This document shows, piece by piece, positions 52,551 to 60,572 of a DNA stretch of 61,537 nt (position 1 is the first letter of the stretch; each line of letters opens with the position of its first letter). Origin of the DNA: Solobacterium sp. Its GTDB lineage: Bacteria > Bacillota_I > Bacilli_A > Erysipelotrichales > Erysipelotrichaceae. A program made the position numbers and the translations under genes. The stretch is from contig JAILCN010000028.1 of the NCBI GenBank assembly GCA_024680365.1, positions 1 to 61,537 of the forward strand, given 5' to 3'. The notes below the pieces were generated by a model. It searched no databases. It was given only the letters and a program-made list of their open reading frames with translations, and was not told where the DNA came from.

Positions 52551-52567
52551 AGATGCCTCCTTTCCCG

Positions 52568-52660
52568 GCAGAATACCAGGCGCATGATCGCTTTTCCTCA
52601 ACAGATGTATTTGCTGTGAGCGCCTGCATAAGCAGTATGCATCAGGAAGCATCTTTCTGC
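52568..52660 (-). ncRNA. Structured leader upstream of the Ro-like gene
   Basis: Read on the minus strand, GCAGAA (52660-52655) pairs with TTCTGC (52573-52568), and CAGGCGC (52626-52620) pairs with GCGCCTG (52583-52577), a perfect 7-bp match. A local hairpin TGCATA/TATGCA (52641-52625) and a 5-bp stem in the central loop add to it. The whole lies between the serine dehydratase terminator and the Ro-like start, ending 18 bases before it. It could be a 5' leader or a Y-RNA-like transcript. Only the pairing supports it. Confidence 0.3.
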
Positions 52661-52674
52661 ACTAAACCTCTCGT

Positions 52675-52702
52675 TTAAAAAAGCTGTGGTCATCACAGCT
52701 TT
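52675..52702 (-). terminator. Intrinsic terminator of the serine dehydratase gene
   Basis: On the minus strand AAAGCTGTG and CACAGCTTT form a perfect 9-bp stem around a five-base loop, followed by a run of six or more T. The stem includes the last codons and the stop of sdaA. Confidence 0.92.
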
Positions 52703-53898
52703 GTGTCAGAATGATAGATCTTTGCCAGTCCGCCGTGCGAAGTCTCACGGTATTTTTCATCCATGTCGCGGCCGGTCCGGTACATCGTGGCGACGACATC
52801 GTCAAAGGAGATCTTTCTGGTCGTATAGAGGAAGCGGGAGAGGTTGACCGCGCTGATCGCACGCATCGCCGCGACCGCGTTTCTTTCGATGCACGGGATC
52901 TGTACCAGTCCGCCGACCGGATCGCAGGTCAGTCCCAGACTGTGTTCCATGGCAATTTCCGCTGCGTATTCGATCTGATCGATATTCAGCTGATACAGAG
53001 CCGCAAGAGCAGCTGCCGTCATCGAACAGGCGCTTCCGATCTCTGCCTGACAGCCGCATTCCGCACCGGAAATGCTGGCGTTGGTGCGGATCACGTTGCC
53101 GACAAGCGCAGCGGCAGCGAGAGCATCCAGGATCTCATTTTCCGGGAACCCGCGGTCTTTCTCCATGTAATACAGCACCGCCGGCAGAACGCCGCAGCTT
53201 CCGCAGGTGGGCGAAGTCACGACAATGTTTTCATCCGCGTTCTCTTCACTGACCGCATAGGCATATGCCGCGATCATCCGGTTCATCGTCACATCCGCGC
53301 TTTCGTTATAGCAGCGCTTTTCATACAGTGTCTTTGCTTTTCTCGCGACATTGAGTCCGCCCGGCAGGATGCCTTCCGCCTTCAGACCTCTTTCCACAGA
53401 ATCTTTCATCGCTTCCCAGACTTCTTTCATGAAAGGGATCAGACTGCTGCCTTCTTTCCTGCGGATGAATTCGGTCAGTGTGATGTTCTCCTTTTTGCAG
53501 GCATCAATGATCTCGGAAAAGTTCTTCTGGGGATAGATCTCTCTTTCATCGTCAGAGATCTTGTTTTCAATGCGGATCGCGCCGCCGCCGATGCTGAAGA
53601 TGCGTGCTTCGGCGATCTTTTCCTGATTCCGGAACGCTTCAAAAAACATCGTATTGGGATGCGGAAGATCCGTCTCTTCATAGTTGTAAATGATCTCAGC
53701 GTCAGGGATCGCGGAGCGGATCGCTTTGCCGGTCCCGTGTCCCTTGCCGGTGAAGGCAAGTGAACCATACAGGGTAACGCGGATGATGTCCGCGTCCGGA
53801 TACCAGCCGCCGAACAGCTGGGCAGCCCGGTAGGGACCGACCGTATGGGAACTGGAAGGCCCGTGTCCAATCTTATATACACTTCTGATACTTTTCAT
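52693..53898 (-). CDS. sdaA: L-serine dehydratase, single-chain iron-sulfur type
   Basis: This enzyme deaminates L-serine to pyruvate and ammonia. It has 401 residues with both halves in one chain. The beta part starts with SVYKIGHGPSSSHTVGP, and the alpha part holds the iron-sulfur cysteines in SPTCGSCGVLPAV and later in SGAECGCQAEIGSACSMTAA. Many Bacillota split this enzyme into SdaAA and SdaAB; the single-chain form is more like the E. coli type but shorter. Pyruvate made here could feed the D-lactate dehydrogenase. It is a single-gene unit with a strong terminator. Confidence 0.95.
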   Translation of the reverse strand: MKSIRSVYKIGHGPSSSHTVGPYRAAQLFGGWYPDADIIRVTLYGSLAFTGKGHGTGKAIRSAIPDAEIIYNYEETDLPHPNTMFFEAFRNQEKIAEARIFSIGGGAIRIENKISDDEREIYPQKNFSEIIDACKKENITLTEFIRRKEGSSLIPFMKEVWEAMKDSVERGLKAEGILPGGLNVARKAKTLYEKRCYNESADVTMNRMIAAYAYAVSEENADENIVVTSPTCGSCGVLPAVLYYMEKDRGFPENEILDALAAAALVGNVIRTNASISGAECGCQAEIGSACSMTAAALAALYQLNIDQIEYAAEIAMEHSLGLTCDPVGGLVQIPCIERNAVAAMRAISAVNLSRFLYTTRKISFDDVVATMYRTGRDMDEKYRETSHGGLAKIYHSDTKL

Positions 53899-53977
53899 CT
53901 TAAAACCTCACAGAACAGCTCCTTCATTGTATCATAAGGGCCGTGTTTCTTTTGGCAAGCCGTGCAATAATAATACC

Positions 53978-55009
53978 ATGAAACAGGATGACAGAAGATC
54001 TGCCGTACAGATGACAGCGCTGCTCAGCATCATGCATATGATCACTGACTTTTTGTGCGCGCTGACAATGACGGCAGGCGTGGTTTCTCAGACGATGGGA
54101 CTCAATGAGCTTGTCCTTTACAATTTCTGTGCGTTTGCCCTGCAGATGCCGTTTGGCATTGCCGCGGACCGGCTGAGTGCATATGACGGCGGCAGGGAAC
54201 GGACAGCCCGGCTGACTGTTCTTGCCGGTGTGGTCCTGACCCTGGCAGGATGCTTTCTTGGTCCCGCAGTGCTCGGCACTGGCAACGCGCTGTTTCATGT
54301 CGGCGGCGGCATGATCACGATCCGCCGGGATGACGCCTGTGGTTTCAGGGGCAGGGGACTGGGCGTCTTTGTTGCGCCCGGTGCTGTCGGTCTTGCCTGC
54401 GGAGCGATCCTCGCGGATCCTTCAAAGATGTGGCTGCCGGCTGCTGTGCTGGTGGTTCTTGTATTCTGTGTACTCATGGAAAAAGGACAGAGTGCAGGCA
54501 TTCAGAGCATCGATCCGGACGTTCTGCTTTCCAGAAGTGTCTGGATCTCTGCTGCTCTGCTTTCGGCGGTCGTCGTGATCCGCTCCGCTGCCTCACTTGC
54601 CATGCAGTTTCCCTGGAAGAGCGCTCCGTATACGATCATCCTTGCGGCCTGCGCGTCTGCCCTCGGCAAGGCGGCAGGGGGCTTTGTTTCGGCCTCGCTC
54701 GGATACCGCAGAGCGGCAGCGGTGTCCCTGCTAGCCTCAGCTGTCTGTTTCATTGCCGGAGCGAATATGATCTGCGGACTTGCCGGTCTGCTGTTCTTCA
54801 ATATGACAATGCCGATGACGCTGTACGGCCTGAAACAGAAGATGCCCTCCATGCCTGGTTTTGCCTTCGGCATTCTGACGTTCGCGCTGTTCATCGGCTA
54901 TCTGCCGGCTGTCAGCGGCCTGTTTGACGCTGTTTCCTCAGTTGTGCTCGGCGCAGGGGCTTCCCTTGTTTCACTGGTGCTTCTGCTTGCGGAAGGGAGA
55001 AAAGAATGA
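53978..55009 (+). CDS. MFS-like membrane transporter
   Basis: This 343-residue protein has about ten hydrophobic segments. The pattern is that of a short major facilitator: SIMHMITDFLCALTMTAG, LQMPFGIAADRLSAYDGGRE after the second helix (cytosolic loop), GNALFHVGGGM and VAPGAVGLACG. No ribosome binding site precedes ATG 53978, so it may be poorly or leaderlessly translated. It forms a tight unit with the next four genes, with four-base overlap to the following one. The substrate is unknown. Confidence 0.8.
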   Translation: MKQDDRRSAVQMTALLSIMHMITDFLCALTMTAGVVSQTMGLNELVLYNFCAFALQMPFGIAADRLSAYDGGRERTARLTVLAGVVLTLAGCFLGPAVLGTGNALFHVGGGMITIRRDDACGFRGRGLGVFVAPGAVGLACGAILADPSKMWLPAAVLVVLVFCVLMEKGQSAGIQSIDPDVLLSRSVWISAALLSAVVVIRSAASLAMQFPWKSAPYTIILAACASALGKAAGGFVSASLGYRRAAAVSLLASAVCFIAGANMICGLAGLLFFNMTMPMTLYGLKQKMPSMPGFAFGILTFALFIGYLPAVSGLFDAVSSVVLGAGASLVSLVLLLAEGRKE

Positions 55010-55368
55010 AACAGGGACTGATGGTATTCGGTGTTCCGCTGATCATGACGCTGCTGATCGAAATGAGCGGTGCATACACGCTTGGCGTCCGCCGCAGAGA
55101 TGACCTGACACTGGTAGCGGCAGTCAATCTGCTCACCAATCCGCCGGCTGTTTTCCTTGCCATGATGATCTCGAATGTCCTGCAGGGATCACCAAGGCAT
55201 CTGGTGGTTTACGGAGTGCTTGAACCGTTAATCGTATTTATTGAATATCTGTATTATGATAGAGACATGGAAACATCCATGCATCCTCTGTTTCTTTCCG
55301 TTATATTAAACATTCTTTCTGTTACTGGAGGTATCATATGCGCAAAACTATTCTGGCAGACATTGTGA
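55006..55368 (+). CDS. Small membrane protein of unknown function
   Basis: This 120-residue protein has three predicted membrane segments (about 4-18, 34-52 and 95-115). No family is recognised. The start overlaps the stop of the MFS-like gene as ATGA, with GGAAGGGAG upstream, so they are translated together. Its last 31 bases overlap the next small gene. It may be an accessory subunit of the transporter; this is inference from the tight packing. Confidence 0.75.
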   Translation: MKQGLMVFGVPLIMTLLIEMSGAYTLGVRRRDDLTLVAAVNLLTNPPAVFLAMMISNVLQGSPRHLVVYGVLEPLIVFIEYLYYDRDMETSMHPLFLSVILNILSVTGGIICAKLFWQTL

Positions 55369-55541
55369 CCGTCTTTGTCCTGTTCATTCTTTTTATCGCA
55401 GAAGTGCGTGCAGATCTGATCGATCCGCCTCTGCCTGTCAGCAGTGATCTGCCTGCTTATGTCATCGCGGCTGCTGTCGCGTTTCCGGTCCTGATCGCTG
55501 TTCTGCTGATCCACGGCATCCGGAAAAAGAAGATCAAATAA
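55338..55541 (+). CDS. Small two-helix membrane protein
   Basis: This 67-residue protein has two hydrophobic helices (about 5-25 and 40-60) separated by a proline-rich turn (DLIDPPLPVSSDLP), and ends in a basic tail RKKKIK. GGAGG lies well placed before the ATG, inside the upstream gene. No family is recognised. Its position between the small membrane protein and the phosphotransferase gene suggests the same operon. Confidence 0.7.
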   Translation: MRKTILADIVTVFVLFILFIAEVRADLIDPPLPVSSDLPAYVIAAAVAFPVLIAVLLIHGIRKKKIK

Positions 55542-55546
55542 ACTTT

Positions 55547-56236
55547 ATGAACACACAAAGCAAAGACACTCATCTCCTCCTTCCGGATGAAATCAGAACG
55601 TATACGGAAGGTCTTTCGTATGTGAAGGATGTCGTCGGCCGCAGCGGCGACAGCGTCTTCCTGTTTGAAGACAGGTATGTTCTGAAAGTCTCCGAAAAGA
55701 CAGACGGTCTGAAGCGGGAAATGGAGCGGACTGATTTTCTGGCAGAACACGGGATCCCCGGCTGCCGGAGCATCTGTTTCGCGGAAGAAGGCGGCAGAGC
55801 ATATTATCTGCGCACCTGTCTGCGAGGCATCAGTCTGATCGACAGGCGGTATCTGCGTGATCCTGAACTGCTGGCAGAGAAATGCGCGGAAGCGGTAAAC
55901 GTCCTGAAAAGCCTGGACGGTGCAGACTGTCCGTTCTGTTCGCCGGACAGCAACGGCAGCGACTTTATTCATGGTGACCTGTGTCTGCCGAATCTCTATT
56001 TCAATGAACAGGGTAAATTTATCGGTTTTATCGATCTTGACGGCTGCGGCAAAGGCGACCGCTGGTATGACTATGCCTGGCTGATCTGGTCATGGCGGTA
56101 CAATCTGAAAACAACTGCATATGACAGCATACTGCTGGAAAAACTTGGCATCCGGTTTTCTGAAGAGCAGTATGAACGCTATATTCCTGCCGGCTGCAGG
56201 GGCAGCCGGAGCGCTGAGGAAAAGGAGGAGAAATGA
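55547..56236 (+). CDS. APH-like phosphotransferase
   Basis: This 229-residue kinase-fold protein resembles aminoglycoside 3'-phosphotransferases. It has FLFEDRYVLKVSE (nucleotide-binding lysine), the catalytic loop FIHGDLCLPNLYF and the metal site FIDLDGCGKGDRWYDYAWL. It is somewhat shorter than typical APH(3') enzymes (about 260), so it may phosphorylate a sugar, choline or a protein rather than an antibiotic. No clear ribosome binding site is seen before the ATG, five bases after the previous stop. It overlaps the next gene by four bases. Confidence 0.85.
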   Translation: MNTQSKDTHLLLPDEIRTYTEGLSYVKDVVGRSGDSVFLFEDRYVLKVSEKTDGLKREMERTDFLAEHGIPGCRSICFAEEGGRAYYLRTCLRGISLIDRRYLRDPELLAEKCAEAVNVLKSLDGADCPFCSPDSNGSDFIHGDLCLPNLYFNEQGKFIGFIDLDGCGKGDRWYDYAWLIWSWRYNLKTTAYDSILLEKLGIRFSEEQYERYIPAGCRGSRSAEEKEEK

Positions 56237-58404
56237 AGAAAAAGAGGAAGACAAGCATCATCATCCAGGTGACGGTCCTTTTTCTGGCTGGTGTGATCGC
56301 GACCGGCTTCCTTTCCTATTTCACCCAGTACAGAAATGCCTCCGGCTCCGTTCAGGCGCAGACAGAAAACAGAGCCAGAATGGTCGCGTCAGAAGTGCGC
56401 ATGGCACTGAATGAATATCCGGCCTATGAATGGCTGGCAAAGTACTGGCGCGACAACGCGGAGTCACTGGAGATCGAGTACGATGTTTCGTATGCGACCG
56501 GCCGCAAGACAAAAGAAAAATGCCTGCGTCTGGAAGCGGCGCATCCCGGCATGGATCTCAGGTACCTGACGGAAAGAGAGATCATGATGATGCCGAAGGA
56601 AGACCGGAAATGTTACGCCGAGATCGCGTATTCCTGGCTGATCAACCGGATCAATCAGATCAAGCGTTCCCAGGAGATCGATTATCTCTTCTGCGTCATT
56701 ACTGATTCCTCCTACAAGACGCAGTTCTTCCTGTTCAGCGCCGCCGACGCGAATTCAAAACGCGGAACAAATTATGAAGAAGTCTATACGCTTGGCACGA
56801 CTGTAACAGTCAATGAGAGCCAGGAGGAGGCAATGCGGCACGCCCGCATGTTCAATTCCCATCTCGCTGAGGCAGGAAACTATGTCGATTATTATGCATA
56901 CCTGATGGATGTCGGCAGAGAGACTGCGCTCATCGGTCTGACGTTCAACGTTTCCGCGCTCAAGAAGTCCATCACGTCTTCGGCGCTGAGCCAGATAGAA
57001 TTCTCTGCCCTGTATCAGCTGTTCCTGTTCGCGCTGTGCCTGATGACGGTGTATCTGGCAGTGCTGAAGCCGCTGAAAGCAGTGCAGGCAGACATCCGGC
57101 TGTACAAAAACACCAAAGACAGCAATAAGGCAGTCACAGCTCTGCAGAGCATCAGGGCATACAATGAGATCGGCACTCTTTCAGAGGACATGATCAGTCT
57201 GATCCGGGAAATTGATGATTATATCAAGAGGATCGAAAACATTACGATCGAAAAAGAACGGATCACAGCAGAACTGACGCTGGCAACAAAGATCCAGTCC
57301 GACGTGCTTCCGAATATTTTCCCGGCATTTCCGGAGAGAAATGAATTTGACATCTACGCGCTGATGGATCCGGCAAGAGAAGTCGGCGGTGACTTCTATG
57401 ACTTCTTCCTGATCGACGATGATCATCTCTGCGTCATCGTTGCGGATGTTTCCGGCAAGGGGATCCCGGCTGCGCTGTTCATGATGAGCGCGAAGATCAT
57501 TCTCGACAACAACGCGATGATGGGCAAGTCTCCGGCTGAGATCATGAGAGATACCAACACGGCTGTCTGTGCCGGCAACCAGGAAGAAATGTTCATCACT
57601 GTCTGGCTTGGCATCCTGGAGATCTCCACCGGAAAACTGACTGCCTGCAATGCCGGTCATGAATATCCGGCGATGAAGAAGAAGGGCGGCAGGTTCGAGA
57701 TGCTGAGAGACAAACACTGCTTTGTTGTCGGCGGCGTTCCGGACGCGGTCTACCGTGAATATGAGATCCAGATGGAACCGGGTGATTCACTCTTCCTGTA
57801 CAGCGACGGTCTGCCGGAAGCGATGGACAGGGACAAGCAGCTCTTTACGACCGACAGGATGATCGATGCCCTCAACGCGTATCCGGATGTTTCGCCGATG
57901 GTGCTGCTGGAAAAAGTCAGCTGGGCAGTTTCCGACTTTGTGAAGGATTCCACCCAGTATGATGATCTGACGATGCTGTGTCTTGCCTATGCAGGACCGC
58001 AGAACACGATCACTGTGGATGCGGATCTGAAGAATCTGGCAGCGGTGACGGACTTTGTCAGCGGAAAGCTGGAAGCGATGGATGTGCCGCCGAAAGCAGT
58101 CATGCAGACGGATGTCGTGATCGACGAAATCTTCAGCAACATCGCCAAATATGCCTACGGTGACAAAGCCGGAAAAGCTTCGGTGACGGTCAGAGAAGAA
58201 GAGGACGGCTTCCAGCTGATCTTTGAGGATCATGGCGTGCCGTTTGATCCGACGCAGCAGAAAGAACCAGATCTGACGCTTCCTGCCGAGGAGCGGGAGA
58301 TCGGCGGCCTGGGCATCACGATGGTCAGAAAGATGATGGATGGCCTCTCCTATGAATACCTGGACGGGAAAAACATCCTGACAGTCACAAAAAAGTGCAA
58401 ATGA
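56233..58404 (+). CDS. Membrane PP2C (SpoIIE/RsbU-type) phosphatase fused to an RsbW-like ATPase domain
   Basis: This 723-residue regulator has a membrane helix at about 10-30, an extracytoplasmic sensor domain to about 262, a second helix (264-285) and a HAMP-like linker. A SpoIIE-type PP2C domain follows (about 375-600: DPAREVGGDFYDFF, VADVSGKGIPAALFM, CNAGHEYP, DDLTM). A histidine-kinase-like ATPase domain comes last (N box DEIFSNIAKYAYG, EDHGVPFDP, GGLGITMVRKMMD). RsbU and RsbW act oppositely in partner-switching, dephosphorylating or phosphorylating an anti-anti-sigma factor. Here both are on one chain under one sensor. It overlaps the phosphotransferase gene by four bases. Its target is not encoded nearby. 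Confidence 0.93.
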   Translation: MKKKRKTSIIIQVTVLFLAGVIATGFLSYFTQYRNASGSVQAQTENRARMVASEVRMALNEYPAYEWLAKYWRDNAESLEIEYDVSYATGRKTKEKCLRLEAAHPGMDLRYLTEREIMMMPKEDRKCYAEIAYSWLINRINQIKRSQEIDYLFCVITDSSYKTQFFLFSAADANSKRGTNYEEVYTLGTTVTVNESQEEAMRHARMFNSHLAEAGNYVDYYAYLMDVGRETALIGLTFNVSALKKSITSSALSQIEFSALYQLFLFALCLMTVYLAVLKPLKAVQADIRLYKNTKDSNKAVTALQSIRAYNEIGTLSEDMISLIREIDDYIKRIENITIEKERITAELTLATKIQSDVLPNIFPAFPERNEFDIYALMDPAREVGGDFYDFFLIDDDHLCVIVADVSGKGIPAALFMMSAKIILDNNAMMGKSPAEIMRDTNTAVCAGNQEEMFITVWLGILEISTGKLTACNAGHEYPAMKKKGGRFEMLRDKHCFVVGGVPDAVYREYEIQMEPGDSLFLYSDGLPEAMDRDKQLFTTDRMIDALNAYPDVSPMVLLEKVSWAVSDFVKDSTQYDDLTMLCLAYAGPQNTITVDADLKNLAAVTDFVSGKLEAMDVPPKAVMQTDVVIDEIFSNIAKYAYGDKAGKASVTVREEEDGFQLIFEDHGVPFDPTQQKEPDLTLPAEEREIGGLGITMVRKMMDGLSYEYLDGKNILTVTKKCK

Positions 58405-58431
58405 AAAAACGGTCCGGAAATTCCGGGCCGT
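58404..58431 (-). terminator. Intrinsic terminator of pgi
   Basis: On the minus strand ACGGCCCGG and CCGGACCGT pair over nine positions with one G-U pair around a five-base loop, followed by TTTTTT. On the plus strand no T-run follows. Confidence 0.85.
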
Positions 58432-58450
58432 TGTATATGTCTGGAAGAGA

Positions 58451-60031
58451 TCAGATGTTGAGCAGATCGCTGTAGACAGCCAGAGCGCCGTCTGTCTGAT
58501 GTGCGAGAACTTTCTTGGCGAGAACTTTGCCGAGCTGGACGCCTTCCTGGTCGAAGCTGTTTACGTTCCATGCGAAGCCCTGGAACATGACCTTGTTTTC
58601 GAAGTGAGCAAGCAGGGAACCGAGGGAAGCCGGTGTCAGCTGATCACCGATGATGATGCTGGAAGGACGGCCGCCGTCGAACTTCTTGTTCAGGTTTGCG
58701 TCATCCTTGCCGCAGGCAAAGGCAACGATCTGAGCAGCGACGTTCGCGCAGAGCTTCTGCTGGGAAGTGCTGCCTTCGATCACGACGTCTGTTCCGATCT
58801 GGGAATTTCTGTAGCCGATGAACTGCAGAGGGATAATTGTCTTTCCCTGATGGAGCAGCTGATAGAAGGAGTGCTGTCCGTTTGTGCCCGGTTCGCCGAA
58901 GATGACCGGTCCGGTCGGATAGTCAACAGGTTCGCCGAAGCGGTTGACGCTCTTGCCGTTGGATTCCATATCCAGCTGCTGCAGGTGAGCAGGGAAGCGG
59001 CTGAGAGCCTGGGAATACGGCAGAACTGCTGTGTTCTCCATGCCGAGAACATTTCTTTCATAAACGCCGATCAGCGCGTCGAGCATTGCCGGGTTTTTGA
59101 ACAGATCTTTTTCGAGTGAGAGCTTGTCAGCTGCAGCTGCGCCGTCGAGGAACTGTGCGAATACTTCCGGTCCGAACGCGAGTGAGAGAACGCCGCATCC
59201 GACTGCAGAAGAGGAAGAATAACGTCCGCCGATGTAGTCGTCCATATAGAACGCATCCAGGTATCCTTCGTTCTTTGCGAGCGGTGAAGTTTCGCTGGTG
59301 ACAGCGACCATATGCTTCGCAGGATCCAGTCCTGCTTCTTTCAGAGCGTTCTTGACGAATGCTTCGTTTGTCAGTGTTTCCAGTGTTGTTCCGGATTTGG
59401 AAACAAGAACGAACAGGGAATGCGCCACGTCGATGGAATTCAGAACGGCAGCCGCATCATCCGGGTCTACGTTGGAGATGAACTTTGCTTCCATCTTCAG
59501 TGTGCTGTTCTTTCTTGCCCAGTTTTCCAGAGCGATGTAGATCGCACGGGGACCGAGGTCGGATCCGCCGATACCGATCTGAACGACTGTTGTGAACTTA
59601 TCGCCGTCAGCGTTTGTGATCTCGCCGTCATGAACTTTCTTCGCGAAGGCAGCGATCCTTTCCTGCTGCTTTACATAGAATTCACGCTTGTTGACGCCGT
59701 CCGCAATGACATCTTTGCCGAGCTGTCCGCGGCAGAGCTGATGGAGAACAAGACGCTTTTCACCGGTATTGACGACAGCGCCGTTGTAGAGTTCTTCAAA
59801 CTTCTCAAGCAGCTGTGCTTCTTCCGCCAGTTTCGCAAGGTCAGCCAGGATCTTGTCATCAACTGCTTTCGCAGCATAGTTGAAACAAAGACCTTCTGCC
59901 ATCGGTACGAAGTATTTCTTCACGCGTTCTGCACCGTTTTCACCAGCCATGACTTCCGGCAGGCAGACAGGCGCATCTGCTTTGAGTTCCTTGAAAGCAT
60001 TCAGCTCATCAAGGTTCTTCCAATTGATCAT
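58451..60031 (-). CDS. pgi: Glucose-6-phosphate isomerase
   Basis: Pgi interconverts glucose 6-phosphate and fructose 6-phosphate. It has 526 residues, closer to the long form common in proteobacteria and eukaryotes than to the roughly 450-residue form of many Bacillota. Signatures include GIGGSDLGPRAIYIAL, VLVSKSGTTLETLTNE, and the C-terminal NSFDQEGVQLGK, where the usual glutamate of FDQxGVE is glutamine. GAGGAGTT precedes the ATG. It is a single-gene unit with its own terminator. Confidence 0.96.
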   Translation of the reverse strand: MINWKNLDELNAFKELKADAPVCLPEVMAGENGAERVKKYFVPMAEGLCFNYAAKAVDDKILADLAKLAEEAQLLEKFEELYNGAVVNTGEKRLVLHQLCRGQLGKDVIADGVNKREFYVKQQERIAAFAKKVHDGEITNADGDKFTTVVQIGIGGSDLGPRAIYIALENWARKNSTLKMEAKFISNVDPDDAAAVLNSIDVAHSLFVLVSKSGTTLETLTNEAFVKNALKEAGLDPAKHMVAVTSETSPLAKNEGYLDAFYMDDYIGGRYSSSSAVGCGVLSLAFGPEVFAQFLDGAAAADKLSLEKDLFKNPAMLDALIGVYERNVLGMENTAVLPYSQALSRFPAHLQQLDMESNGKSVNRFGEPVDYPTGPVIFGEPGTNGQHSFYQLLHQGKTIIPLQFIGYRNSQIGTDVVIEGSTSQQKLCANVAAQIVAFACGKDDANLNKKFDGGRPSSIIIGDQLTPASLGSLLAHFENKVMFQGFAWNVNSFDQEGVQLGKVLAKKVLAHQTDGALAVYSDLLNI

Positions 60032-60107
60032 AAATTATAACTCCTCCTGTTTTCTCTCTCTATTATGACACAGAAATGAATGATGCACGCATTCATTTTG
60101 GCTGGTT

Positions 60108-60136
60108 TTGAGAAGAGAAAAAGGTTCTGCTATAAT
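60108..60136 (+). promoter_or_regulatory. Sigma-A-type promoter
   Basis: TTGAGA (60108-60113) and a perfect TATAAT (60131-60136) are 17 bases apart. The ABM monooxygenase start codon follows 44 bases downstream of the -10. Confidence 0.7.
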
Positions 60137-60180
60137 GAGGTCAGAGAAGAGAACCATGGTTCTCAGGAGGAAAAAATCAT

Positions 60181-60513
60181 ATGAGCATCTGTGTCAATCT
60201 GAGGTATACCGGCAAAGACGGTAATGCGAGAAAATTCGCGGAAGAAATGATGAGCAGCGGAACCGTCCAGGCGATCCGGGAAGAAGCGGGGAATATCCGC
60301 TATGAGTATTATTTTCCCCTGGAAGATCCAGAAACCGTGCTGCTGATCGATGAGTGGGAGAATCAGGAAGCGATCGATGTGCATCATGCCAGCCCGATGA
60401 TGAAAACGCTGGCGGATCTGCGCAATAAATACGATCTGCATATGACAGTGAACCGCTATCTGTCAGACGAAGAAGGTCTGCCGGAATCCGATCTCAAATT
60501 TATCAGGAAGTGA
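60181..60513 (+). CDS. ABM-domain (putative quinol monooxygenase) protein
   Basis: This 110-residue protein has the antibiotic-biosynthesis-monooxygenase fold, a ferredoxin-like dimer. Family features are IREEAGNIRYEYYFPLEDP, LLIDEWENQEAIDVHHASP and the closing FIRK region. YgiN-like members oxidise quinols, others bind heme or degrade it. CAGGAGG precedes the ATG, and a good promoter lies just upstream. It is an independent unit before the MATE gene. Confidence 0.88.
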   Translation: MSICVNLRYTGKDGNARKFAEEMMSSGTVQAIREEAGNIRYEYYFPLEDPETVLLIDEWENQEAIDVHHASPMMKTLADLRNKYDLHMTVNRYLSDEEGLPESDLKFIRK

Positions 60514-60572
60514 ATTTCCCGATTCTTTCCTCTGTTGTGATATGATGAACAGCAGAAAAGAGGACTTTGCAT

